Of a DNA stretch of 64,000 bases, positions 40,591-49,929 are shown in pieces. The stretch covers positions 91,607,934-91,671,933 of the forward strand of contig CP154956.1 of assembly GCA_039621445.1 (NCBI GenBank). Reading direction: 5' to 3'. Positions within the stretch are counted from its first letter, which is position 1. Every line of letters begins with the position of its first letter. The notes below the pieces were generated by a model, which had not been told where the DNA came from, did no database searches, and worked only from the letters and a program-made list of their open reading frames with translations. Source of the stretch: Euglena gracilis (taxonomy: Eukaryota > Euglenida > Euglenophyceae > Euglenales). Position numbers and translations under genes: made by a program.

Positions 40591-42088
40591 CAGGGCTGGG
40601 CACAGGGCTGCATAGAGGTAGAGGTAGAGGTCAAAGGCCTCTACCTCTATGTCAACCACCTCTACCTCTACCTCTACCTCTATGTTACCTCTATGTCTGT
40701 AAAATGTACCAAAATGGCCTCAAAAAGGGTCATAAAACACCCCCATCTGCTCGGAAGATGGCAATTTTGCATGACAACACATGCAAAACGGCGAGGGGAT
40801 GAGAAACAATGGGGCGATGGCAGTACAGTTGGGGTTTTTTGGGGACCCCCCCCCTCCCCCCCCCTGTACAGTTGGGATTTTTGGGACCCCCCCCCCCTAG
40901 TGCCGAACGGTCAGAGACAGATGGCCTTTTTGGACCAAAAATGGCCTTTTTGGACCAAAAAAAGGCCATAAAAATTTTTTCCGGCGCCTTCGGCGCCGGT
41001 TTTTGGCCAATTTTTGAGGGGGGGGGTTGGCAGTACAGTTGGGACCCCAGGACCCTCCCCCCCCCCTGTGTTGAGACAGTACAGCAAAAAGTGCCAAAAA
41101 ATGCAAAAAAATCAGACCTCGGGACCCCCCCTCCCCCCCCCTGCCAAAGCCCCAATATGTAGGTTGGTGATTTTGAAAGTTGTTGGCGCAGTTATGTGAC
41201 CACATTGAGCAATTCTGAAAACATTTCATGTATTTCTCCTTTGCTTGCAAAAAAAATTCCTTTATTGAGTCATTTTCCTTTGGTTTTTGACATAGATGTG
41301 ACATAGAGGGATAGAGGAGGTTGGAAAACCTCTACCTCAACCTCTACCTCTACCTCTACCTGTATCCCTCTACCTCTATGCAGCCTTGTTGGGCAATTAA
41401 CCGTTATTATTGGGGTCAAGCGATTAACCATGGTTAACTGGGGGTCAACCAGCGATTAACCAATTTTCGATTAACTGTGTGTTTCCCTCGATTAATTTCG
41501 ATTAACCACCCCCAAAAAGGTGTCCCTGCCCTTGAGTAGTGTTGTACACCTTGCCAAATTGGTGCCTGAAAAAGTCATCCCCAAACCAGAGCTCAGGCTC
41601 TCATCCATTGGATGGATCATGAGCCAAACAAACCAAAAAAAATGGAAACCACACAGATCTCCGTTGCCTGTCAAATGGGTCAGATGGCGTAAATTCATTT
41701 GCACAAACAATCAATGGAGCAATCACTAAGGCGATTGCGCAAATCATTGGGGTCACACCTTCTTTTATTTGATGACAATTACCACCCCTCCTCCGAAGGG
41801 TTATGTTGGGTGTTGCAGTTGAAAAGTGCCTCTTTTCCAAAAGGGAACTTCAATTACCCACACAGCAGGGTCCAACCCCACCTAGTGTATAAGTCCCCAA
41901 AGGGAAGAGAAATGTTCCCAAACCCAAGACATCTTCAATTCCTGCCAAAAAAAGGTCGATTAACTGGGGGGGCCACAAGCGATTAACCGTTTTTCGATTA
42001 ACCATGGTTAATTGTCCCCCCACAAACGATCGATTAACTGGGGGGGTCACAAGCGATTAACCGTTTTTCGATTAACCATCCAACCCTG
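40591..42088. mobile_element. hAT-like element B (GATTAACC), host of element A
   Basis: Ends CAGGGCTGGGCA...AATTAACCG (left, split by A) and CGATTAACCATCCAACCCTG (right). Flanked by CCCCGCA direct repeats (40584-40590, 42089-42095). Subterminal GATTAACCATGGTTAA and TCGATTAACTGGGGG blocks occur at both sides. Net length about 705 bp without A. It inserted between Gag and recombinase of the retroelement. No transposase. Confidence 0.8.
40603..41387. mobile_element. Element A, GGCTGCATAGAGGTAGAGG ends
   Basis: 785 bp, left CAGGGCTGCATAGAGGTAGA, right TACCTCTATGCAGCCTT, with 8-bp duplications GCTGGGCA / GTTGGGCA (40595-40602, 41388-41395; one mismatch). The TIRs continue as GAGGTA hexamer runs. 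The interior (40808-41145) has GGCAGTACAGTTGGG blocks and a GGCGCCTTCGGCGCC palindrome, possibly a further nested element. It lies inside the left terminus of element B. Confidence 0.8.
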
Positions 42089-42095
42089 CCCCGCA

Positions 42096-42699
42096 CAACA
42101 CCAACTGCCACACCCCGAATACGATCCCACCCCCACAACCCCACCTTCCAAACCCGCCACATACGCCCTGTCCTCCGCCACCCAGCGGCTTACAAACTTC
42201 CTCGCCCAAACCCGAACCGTACCCACCCCTGAGACCGCCCTCCTCTGGCACTGGAGCCCGAACACACTTCGGACCTACCTTTCCAGCCTTTCCCGGCTCA
42301 TCTCCTTCATCCAACAACAACCGCCGGCTCCTACCCTGGACCTGGTCACGGCATACCTGGCAAACATCACCGCCGACGGTCAAGCCGCCTCCACAGTCCG
42401 CACTCTCCTCTCTGCCCTCACCGCCTTGCACACACTGGGCTGGTCCCCCTTCCTCCCGCCCAAACCACTCTGGCACTACTCGTCCGCCGCTGAACGCATC
42501 CACACCCCCACCCCCCTCTTCTGGATACCCATCGAATTCTTCAGCTCACTTAACCTACAAACGCTCCCTCCTCCGCTCCTCCGAACCCTCGCACTCGCCA
42601 TCCTTGCTCTCGCCTTCGGCCTTAGGATCTCTGAGGCCGCTTCCGTCTCCCCCGCCAGCCTTTCCTTCCAACAAGGACGACCCCTCCTCCACTTCCAGA
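42096..42699 (+). CDS. Tyrosine recombinase, N-terminal half (split by MITE)
   Basis: Phage-integrase-type recombinase of the DIRS-like element. The frame reads LTNFLAQTRTVPTPETALLW, NTLRTYLSSLSRLISFIQQ, the helical SAM-like core-binding region, and then LALAFGLRISEAASVSP with the box I catalytic arginine at 42624-42626. It contains no methionine between the element-B junction and the break at 42699. After removal of B it is in the same frame as Gag, separated only by the TGA at 40546. It is interrupted at 42700 by an insertion. Confidence 0.8.
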
Positions 42700-43125
42700 C
42701 ATAGCTGGCGTTTTTTTTGTTTTTTTAAAAAAAACGTTTTTTTTTGTTTTTTATTTAAAAAAACGGGCAAAAAAAACGGCAAAAAAAACAAAGGGGAAAA
42801 TGATGGTCCAAATTTTGCCTTTGATCGCAAGGGTGAACCAATCTTAGCTCAAATGACTTGAAAACCAATACTTTTGGAGGTGTTCAACAAGAATGGTCAA
42901 AAATAGGGCATTTTTCTGCCATTTTGGGATGTTTCAACTTGAAACATCCCAAATTTGGTGTCTTTCTCTGCCTGAGGATGGGAAAAAAAAGCTAAAATTA
43001 AAGGCAAAAATTTTTTTGCCGTGGACCCTCAATGGCGTTTTTTTTGTTTTTTTTAAAAAAAACATGTTTTTTTTTTAAAAAAACGTGTTTTTTTTGACTT
43101 CGTTTTAAACGAAGTGCCAGCTATG
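42700..43125. mobile_element. MITE with 8-bp TSD inside the recombinase
   Basis: 426 bp, ends CATAGCTGGC...GCCAGCTATG, perfect 8-bp duplication CTTCCAGA (42692-42699, 43126-43133). Long T/A runs adjoin both ends. No ORF. Removing the element and one TSD copy (434 bp) restores the recombinase frame. Confidence 0.92.
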
Positions 43126-43133
43126 CTTCCAGA

Positions 43134-43543
43134 GTGCCAAAGTCCGACCCCCCACAAACCCGTCCACCTCAAGAGAACTCACACCATTCACATTGGCATG
43201 GTTCCTCTTCCTGTGCGCCACCCACCCCACCTCAACCCCACACCTCCCCTTTCTCAACACCCAAACCATCCACAAACACTTCCACACTTTGCTGTCGCAA
43301 TCCATGGGACCTTCCCCCCTCACCTTCCACTGCCTCCGACGTTCCTGTGCCCGATACTTGGCCCAAACCGGCACCCCCACCACCGAAATCATGCAGTGGT
43401 GCAGGTGGTCTTCTCCTAAAACAATGCGCACACTATATTGGTCCCAAACAACTTCCCCCCTTTCTGCCGCCCACCTTCCTTATGCCCTACCCACCCACCG
43501 ATACTCAACCCTCCTGCCACCTCGTCCTCTCCTCAGCCGGTGA
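43134..43543 (+). CDS. Tyrosine recombinase, C-terminal catalytic half
   Basis: Continuation of 42096-42699. It reads FTLAWFLFLCATHPTSTPH, then LTFHCLRRSCARYLAQTG with the H-x-x-R box (His 43328-43330, Arg three codons on), a Trp-rich segment QWCRWSS in the place of box 'H/W', and LYW with the candidate nucleophilic tyrosine at 43436-43438. It stops at TGA 43541-43543. R, H-x-x-R, W and Y are all present, so the active site appears complete once the MITE is removed. Confidence 0.8.
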
Positions 43544-43599
43544 AATCTGGCTCCCCGCCCTACACACCACCGACCAACCTTCCAAAAGAGCCCGAAAAC

Positions 43600-44960
43600 G
43601 AGATGTCATGGAACAGAACCCCCCCAAACAGGAACCAAATCTGGGGCCTCGCTGGCCGAATCGCACGTCTCCCGCTTCCTCACCCCATCTCGAGACCACA
43701 AATTTTCTACTTCCTCCGCCTCCTCCTCAACCACCACCAAACTTTACGTCAGCAACACCAACTTCTCGATGACTCCGCCCTACTCTGGTCCATCCTCCTC
43801 AACCTCACTACTATCAACTGGCTCCTCATACTCCTCATCCGATACTACTCCGCGGCCTCCTCCCCTGCACCCCTCACACCTGAGCTCATCCAGAAAGGAC
43901 TCGGACCCCGTGGAGCCTGCCCCATCCCCCTGCACATTTGGAACTCCATCGTCCCCCCGCAAGACCTCCAAAATCTATACACTGCACACCCGCCTGACCA
44001 CTTCCAAGGCCGACCCTCACGCCTAACAGCCCTCCTTCTCCGCACCCTGGCCCACAACCGTTTCCTTTACCCCATAATGAACCCCCCCACTCCCACCATC
44101 GCCCGCTCCAACCTGACCTGCTTCGCCCACCGAAGTCCCAAAGTAAAGCAAGCTTCATAGCTGACCTACGTTGGGCGAACACCTTCTTCTCCCCACCCGC
44201 CTTCCACCTCCCGAACTTCTCTGACATAGCCGCGGTCAAAAGTAACTCCCCCCCCCCCCCCCCCCCCCCCCCCCCGCCGGCTGTCTCTGGGCCACCACAA
44301 TAGACCTCACCAATTTCTTTTGGAGTCTCTTTACCCCTCCCTGTGCACACCACGCCTTCCGTACGCAGGGATCTTCTTCAATAGCCTGCCTTTTGGTTGG
44401 AATATGAGCCCCATCCTGGCCCCAACTCTCACTCCACACCTTCCTCGAGGGACGCCTTCTCCTTCCTCCTGCCTGCCACACCTCCTGCACCACCGTCCCC
44501 CACTTTTTTGGCCATTTGTCTATTATGAACGACATACTTATTTCCCCCTTAATTCTCCCCCCCCCGCCCAGTTCCCACACTTGCCAACTTGGTCACCAAA
44601 GACTCCCCTATTACCATGCCCCCCCCAACTCCCCCCCAACATCCCTTATCCTCCCACCCAAATTCCTCCCCTCCATCACCCCCCCCCACCCGGCCCACTT
44701 GGCCTGGAAAAATGTTTTCCCCCCCCCCACCCAACCCCACCCCTTCCTCACCATCACTCCCCCCCATTCCCCCCACCCCCAACCCCCCAACCGTGCATTT
44801 TTCACTCGCTGTCATAATACCACCTCACACCCCCCCTCACCCCAAACCCCCTTTTGCTTGATCACGTACTGGCTTCTTCTTCCTCTGGTATGCCCGGCCA
44901 CACACGTGCTCTAAAGCTTATATCCGGAGTTGGTACCTCACCAAATTCACCAACCGACGT
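43600..44960 (+). pseudogene. Reverse transcriptase domain, frameshifted
   Basis: From 43600 to 44150 an open frame carries the region before RT (LLDDSALLWSILLNLTTINW ... RSPKVKQAS). The RT core follows in other frames: SFIADLRWANTFF (about 44150-44190), TIDLTNFFWSL (motif A, 44299-), SLPFGWNMSP (motif B, about 44384-44413) and a degraded motif C, where SIMNDILI (44516-44540) stands for Y-x-D-D. One extra T near 44522 would account for Y to I, and the first Asp of the pair is Asn. A run of about 27 C (44248-44275) interrupts the motif region. The stretch 44550-44950 is very C-rich and decayed. Confidence 0.7.
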
Positions 44961-44981
44961 AGTGACCACGCCCACCCAAAA

Positions 44982-45545
44982 ATGCGCCGTGCCATTGCTC
45001 ACCTCTTGCTCCTCTACCTCCAGCCTTGGTACGCCCTCGATCCTCTTCCCCACCCCCTTACCTGTCCCCCCGTCTGCACTGATGCCGCCATCATCCACGG
45101 TACAATACAAATCGGCCTATACACACCCTCCTCAGGATGCCGCATCATCCGAATACAACACAACCAACCCACCCAACAACTGGCCGAATTGCTCGCCTTA
45201 GAAGCCGCCATTAAGCTCGCCTTCCACCTCGGATACTCCTCCCCTACCATTTTTGGTGACAACCTAGGAGCACTCTCACTGCTGAACTCCTTCACCCCCT
45301 CCCTATCTAACCTATCTAACCACCACCAATGCACTGCTATTCGCCGGATCCTCAATTTTATACGCTGCACTAACATCCGGGCCCACCTCATCTGGTGCCC
45401 CTCCCATATACAACCAGCTGATCCTGTCTCCCGCCTCCAGGACACTCATCACCTTTCCGATGCCTCCTTCCACGTCCATCAACGCTGGCAGCACCTCAGC
45501 CAACACATGCACACATGTATCTACCTTGGTCAGGCATCACTATAA
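44982..45545 (+). CDS. RNase H domain of the DIRS-like element
   Basis: 187 codons. It contains VCTDAAIIHGTIQIGLYTP (Asp33), QQLAELLALEAAIKLAF (Glu68), IFGDNLGALSLL (Asp92) and LIWCPSHIQPADPVSR (His141, Asp146), the D-E-D-D set and the 'P-A-D-x-x-S-R' ending typical of RNase H in DIRS and related retroelements. The frame stops about 40 residues later. The methyltransferase-like domain that often follows here in DIRS elements is absent and is instead found in the first frame. Its start within the RT-RH polyprotein is uncertain. Confidence 0.8.
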   Translation: MRRAIAHLLLLYLQPWYALDPLPHPLTCPPVCTDAAIIHGTIQIGLYTPSSGCRIIRIQHNQPTQQLAELLALEAAIKLAFHLGYSSPTIFGDNLGALSLLNSFTPSLSNLSNHHQCTAIRRILNFIRCTNIRAHLIWCPSHIQPADPVSRLQDTHHLSDASFHVHQRWQHLSQHMHTCIYLGQASL

Positions 45546-45564
45546 CGGCGGGCTTGTTATAGGT

Positions 45565-45880
45565 GCCGCCCCGGCGGCGCGAATGTCAGTAGGATTTGGG
45601 GGAGGGGCCCCGAATCCACAGACGAGCAGTTAACGCTACTGGGAAAACTTTGAATAAAAATTTTTTCGGGTATCTCAAATCGATCAGTTTCCGGACGGGA
45701 ATGTCCCCCTGCTTCCCGGAGGCTCAAATCGGCTCCGTACGGAAGATCGGCTGCCCGTCAGATATGTGGTGCGCATTCCTAAACTGCACATGCTGATATA
45801 TGATTTAGGTTCCAACTCGCTTTGTAGCGGGAGATAGGGCTCGCATTCGAGAGACGGGCGGCCGCGAGAGGCGGCGATGT
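45565..45880. repeat. Dispersed repeat adjoining the DIRS-like element, copy 1
   Basis: Shares GGTGCCGCCC, GAATCCACAGACGAGCAG, TACGGAAGATCGG, TGCGCATTCCTAAA and TAGCGGGAGATAGGG with 53935-54335 (same order and orientation) and partly with 56300-56480. It may be the 3' untranslated/terminal region of the retroelement. Confidence 0.6.
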
Positions 45881-45889
45881 ATACCAAGG

Positions 45890-46400
45890 CATTTTTTGAA
45901 TACGATTTTTTGAATCGTATCGTACCCTGTGTCGCATCCTGCCATTGTATCGTAACAATCAATCATAAGGTTGGAAGTGGGATGGGTGTTTGTCACCCCC
46001 ACAGTTGGTCAACTTTGTATGGATGTTTGAGTGGCCCCTGTTTCATTTCAAATTTTGTGCCCTTTCTGATGTTTCATTCATTTTTTTTTGGTTTGGTTAA
46101 ATCAAAATTGCTCATTTTAGGACTTCTTCGGGGGGTGATGTCTTCAATGGAGGTTGTCATTTGTGGTGCACCAACCCCTCCCAAAACGGCACCTCAGGCT
46201 CTGGCCAGGGTGTCTAACTGCAATGGGGGGGGGAATATGGAGGGGTTCGTGAAACATTGGAAAACATTTGGGTGCTTTTCGACTTTTTATGCATTTTTGG
46301 AGAGTTCCATCCGCCAAACTTGAAAAAAGACTCCGAAACGGGCCATTTTGGAGGTTTTTGCAGCCCGGTCAAAAGGAAGCTTTTTTTTTTGACGCAGGTC
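45890..46400. other. No gene seen
   Basis: Contains a small repeat of ACGATTTTTTGAATCGTATCG (45902-45921 region). Otherwise unassigned. Confidence 0.3.
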
Positions 46401-46402
46401 CA

Positions 46403-46678
46403 TGGTTGGATTGAGGAATTCAGGATTGCGGTTCAGGTTGACGTTGAGGTTGAGGTTGAGGTTGAGGTTTTGCAGCCTCAATCCTTCCTATGTCACCTTT
46501 ATGTCAAAATGCAAAGGAAAAGGACTCCTTGTCAAAAAATTGTACAGGCAAATTAACTGGAATTTTTCAAATGTTGGGCAATTGTCATTTATCTCTGCGT
46601 TTAAAATCGCCAACCCAGCGACATTTTTCTTTGAGGTTGAGGTTGTTTTGCAAACCTCAACCTCAATCCAGCCTTGCC
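46403..46678. repeat. GAGGTTGAGG inverted-repeat element
   Basis: Left CATGGTTGGATTGAGG and repeated GAGGTT hexamers, right AACCTCAACCTCAATCCAGC. The interior ATGTCAAAATGCAAAGGAAA matches (inverted) 41260-41295 of element A, so this is a GAGGTT variant of the GAGGTA family. Confidence 0.65.
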
Positions 46679-46709
46679 ATGTCCATTGGCCGCACGCAAA
46701 TTGCAAGTA

Positions 46710-46867
46710 CCCTCAGCCCCCCTCAAAGTGTTCACCCCCTCAAAGTGGCCACTTTCTTTCGGCGCCTTTGGCAAAGTTTGCCCCCTCCCCACCCCAAAGC
46801 GGTTTTCAAAGCCGTTTCGGGTCCCATGGTGCCTGGAGGGTGGCCATTATGGGGGGGGATGAGGGTG
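46710..46867. repeat. TA-type MITE copy, CAAAGTGGCC family
   Basis: CCCTCAGCCCCCCTCAAAGT at the left after TA, GGTGCCTGGAGGGTGGCC near the right, and a decayed right end. Collinear with 36335-36552 and 52144-52331. Confidence 0.65.
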
Positions 46868-47184
46868 GATGTCATTAGGGGGGTTTTGTACAATTAATGT
46901 TGATCAATCCTGCAGATCGCATGCCATTATGATTTGTAATTGAAGGATTTTCATCAAGGAGTTTCATTTTGGATGGACTTCGAATGGACAAGGTGTGCTT
47001 GAATTGGCGTCTGTGGCAACTCACGCTTGCACAGGGTTGCATAGTTGGCGTTTTCTTTATAAAGAAGAGAGCAAAACAACGTGTCGGTCCTTTTTTAAGA
47101 CAGCCCACTTTCAGTTTGTCTCCTCCAGTTTGTCCAGTTTGTTAGGGAGTCAAAAGTATCTCCTAGTAAGTAAGTAACTCAATT

Positions 47185-47350
47185 GTTGATGAAAATCCGA
47201 CCCCAAAAATGATCCCAACCCCCCCCCAATTTGGCAATTCTTGGCAAAATTGGCATGATGGTGGGTGTCAAAAAATTGCAAAAAAAATCAGTTTTTGGGT
47301 GGATTGTGGCCGAAAAATTGTCCCTGGTGGATTTCATTTCTTCCCCAAGG
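47185..47350. repeat. Dispersed repeat, copy 2
   Basis: GAAAATCCGACCCC...TCAGTTTTTGGGTGG...TCCCTGGTGGATTTCATTT, collinear with 7765-7965. Confidence 0.6.
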
Positions 47351-48529
47351 GGGGTTAATTTCCTTTTTTTTATGACTTTGGTTTTTTTTTTTTGAGAAAC
47401 AACAAACCGTGGATTTTCAGCTGGGCTGCCCCCCCCCCCCAAAGAACAGAGTGTGGCCGAGATGTTGGGGGGGGGGGATCGTGGCCCTTTATTTTCACCT
47501 GGGCTGCCGAGAAAAAGTGCTGGCCCAGATGGAGGGGGGGGGTGCCCCCCAAAAATCCACATTTTCAGCTGGGCTGCCCCTCCTTCCAAAAGTAAACCCC
47601 CCCACTTATAACACCCCCCCTCGGGCCGACCAATCAAACCAGGACCTGTTACTTGTTACTGTAACTTCGGGAAAATTTCTTGAAAAGGATTTTTTTTTTT
47701 TGGATAAAACTGCTGGATATTCCTAATTTGGTGCCAAAATCCAAATTTTCATGTGGGAAAAACCCAAGTTTACTTCAATTCCAAAAAAAATTGTTCAACA
47801 ATCTTAACCTTGGTATTTGCCCCAACAATGCCCTCAAGAGGATTTTAAAGAACAAAAGTTTCAAAAAAAATGGAAAATGTCCATGTGACCAAAAAATGTC
47901 TTTTTTTGTCAATTTTGGGAAAAAATTTCTGAGGGTTTTTTTGAAAAATTGGTGTTTTTCAACGGAAATGCGTTTTTTTTGCATTTTCCAAAAAGAGTGT
48001 TTTTTAAGGAATTTTTTTTTAAAAAAAATATTTTTTTTTGAAAACAAAAGAAATGTCACCCTGAGTCCCGCTCAGAAGGCACAATCCATATTTTGGGGGG
48101 GGGGCGGGCCAGCTGAATATTTAGAGCCACGTTCCGATCTTTTTTTGGGAGAGTAACTCAGCTGAACATTTAGGGCACAATCTGTTTTTTTTGGGCAGCT
48201 GAAAATTCGGTGCCACAATCTGTGCTTTTATCACCCCCCTGAAAATTTTGACCACAATCTGTACTTTTTAAATCACCCCTCCCGAAACATCTGGGCAACG
48301 GGGTTTTTTTTGCGGTCAGCCCCCCCCCCCCCAAAACATCAGGCCACGCTCCACGATTTTTGGGGACCCGGCTGAAAATTTCGGACCACAATCTTTTTTT
48401 TGGTCAGCCCCCCCCCCCCCCCCCCCCCCGAAAATATCTGGGCCATGGGGGGACCCCTCCCCCCCCCCTCCGAGGGGCTCGCCACGCCATTTACCCCCCC
48501 CCAGCCCCTAGCCGGACCCCCTCGCCACG

Positions 48530-48688
<159 letters not shown>

Positions 48689-49103
48689 CCCCCCCCCCGC
48701 CCCTACTCCAACGCCACCACACATTTTTTCATTTTTCAACCACTTAACCCCCCAGCCCCCTGGATCCCCGTTCTACTAAGTTGATGAGCAGTTTGCCGAG
48801 CTGAAAATTTGGGGCCACCATCCTACTTTTATTTTTGGGCAGCCCTGGCTGAAGATTTCGGGCCACGATCACGCATTTTTTTTGGGGCAGCCCCCCTGAA
48901 ACATTGGGGCCATGCTCCACAATTTGGGGGGGGGGCAGCCCAGGTAAAAATTCAGGGCCATGATCTGGATTGTTTTTTTGGGCAGCCCAGCCAAAAAAAA
49001 TTTTGGGCTGCAATCTGTGCTTTTTGCCCCCCCCCCCAGAATACCCCCCCCCCCCTTATTTGAGCACACCCACGGGCCAACGGACCCCCCAAATGCTCAA
49101 ATA

Positions 49104-49245
49104 CCACCCCCCCCCCCCTGATTGTCCCTGGGCCCCGGCCGACGGGGGGTTTTTTTGACCCAGCCAATGAAATTCCTTTGGTACAGGCTTATTGTCCGAT
49201 CGCGCCTCCCGGGGGCAGGTCGGTGGGACAATGAGGGGGGGGGGG
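49104..49245. mobile_element. TA-type poly-C/poly-G MITE (reverse orientation)
   Basis: TA at 49102-49103 and 49246-49247. CCACC plus C-run plus TGATTGTCCCTGGGCCCCGG at the left, GTGGGACAATGAGG plus G-run at the right, AATGAAATTCCTTTGGTAC inside. It is the reverse complement arrangement of 33270-33445 and 36906-37082. Confidence 0.85.
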
Positions 49246-49929
49246 TAAGGAGGGGGGTCAAAAATTCCTTTAGAGGGCAAAAAAAAATTCGGTGCCTTCA
49301 GCGCATGGAAAAAAAAAATTCCCCGGACCCAAATGCTCAATTAGGGGGGGGGCAAATAAAGGGGGGGGGTGGTGTCTGGGCCACGATCCACACTGTTTTT
49401 GAGCATGAAAATTTAGGTCCCGCTGAAAATTTAGGGCGGTTGCGGTTGGGAATTTTTGTTGTTTTTTGGGGTTTTACGGGTGATAAGTTTGTTGGACCCC
49501 CTCAATCCTGCAACAATCCGCACTTTTTTTGGGCAGCCCCCCTGAAATATGTGTGCCACAATCTGCACTGTTTTCGGGCAACCCAGCCAAGGTTCCTGCT
49601 GTTTTTAAACAGGTTTTTTCCCTATTTGTAGTGTTTTGTTTGAAAAAAACACCATTTTTTTTAAAAAGAGAAAACCGTTTTTACACCGGTTTTTATTCAT
49701 GAAAGTTTTTTTGCTTTGTTTTAAAGCAAAAAAAAAGGGAACCTTGAACCCAGCTGAAAATTTTGGGCCGCGATCCGTGCTTTCATTGCCCCCCCCCCCC
49801 CTGTGCCAGATCCATACTGTTTTTGAGCAGCCCAGCTGAAAATTCAGGTCCAAACAGTTTCTTTTGTGTTGGTTTTTTTTTTGCAGAATTAAGTTGCACT
49901 TTTTTCCCCAGATTTCCCCAGTTGGCTAA

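Larger units (their letters stand above)
38395..45880 (+). mobile_element. DIRS-like tyrosine-recombinase retroelement with 2A peptides (nested insertions included)
   Basis: Inferred order after subtracting inserts: N-terminal peptide - 2A - MT-like - 2A - Gag with CCHC - TGA - tyrosine recombinase - RT - RNase H. It contains nested elements at 40591-42088 (with 40603-41387 inside) and 42700-43125. The right flank 45565-45880 recurs at 53935-54335 and 56300-56480 and may be the element's terminal region. The left end was not found. DIRS-type elements replicate through RNA and use a tyrosine recombinase instead of an integrase. Frameshifts in RT suggest this copy is inactive. Confidence 0.75.
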
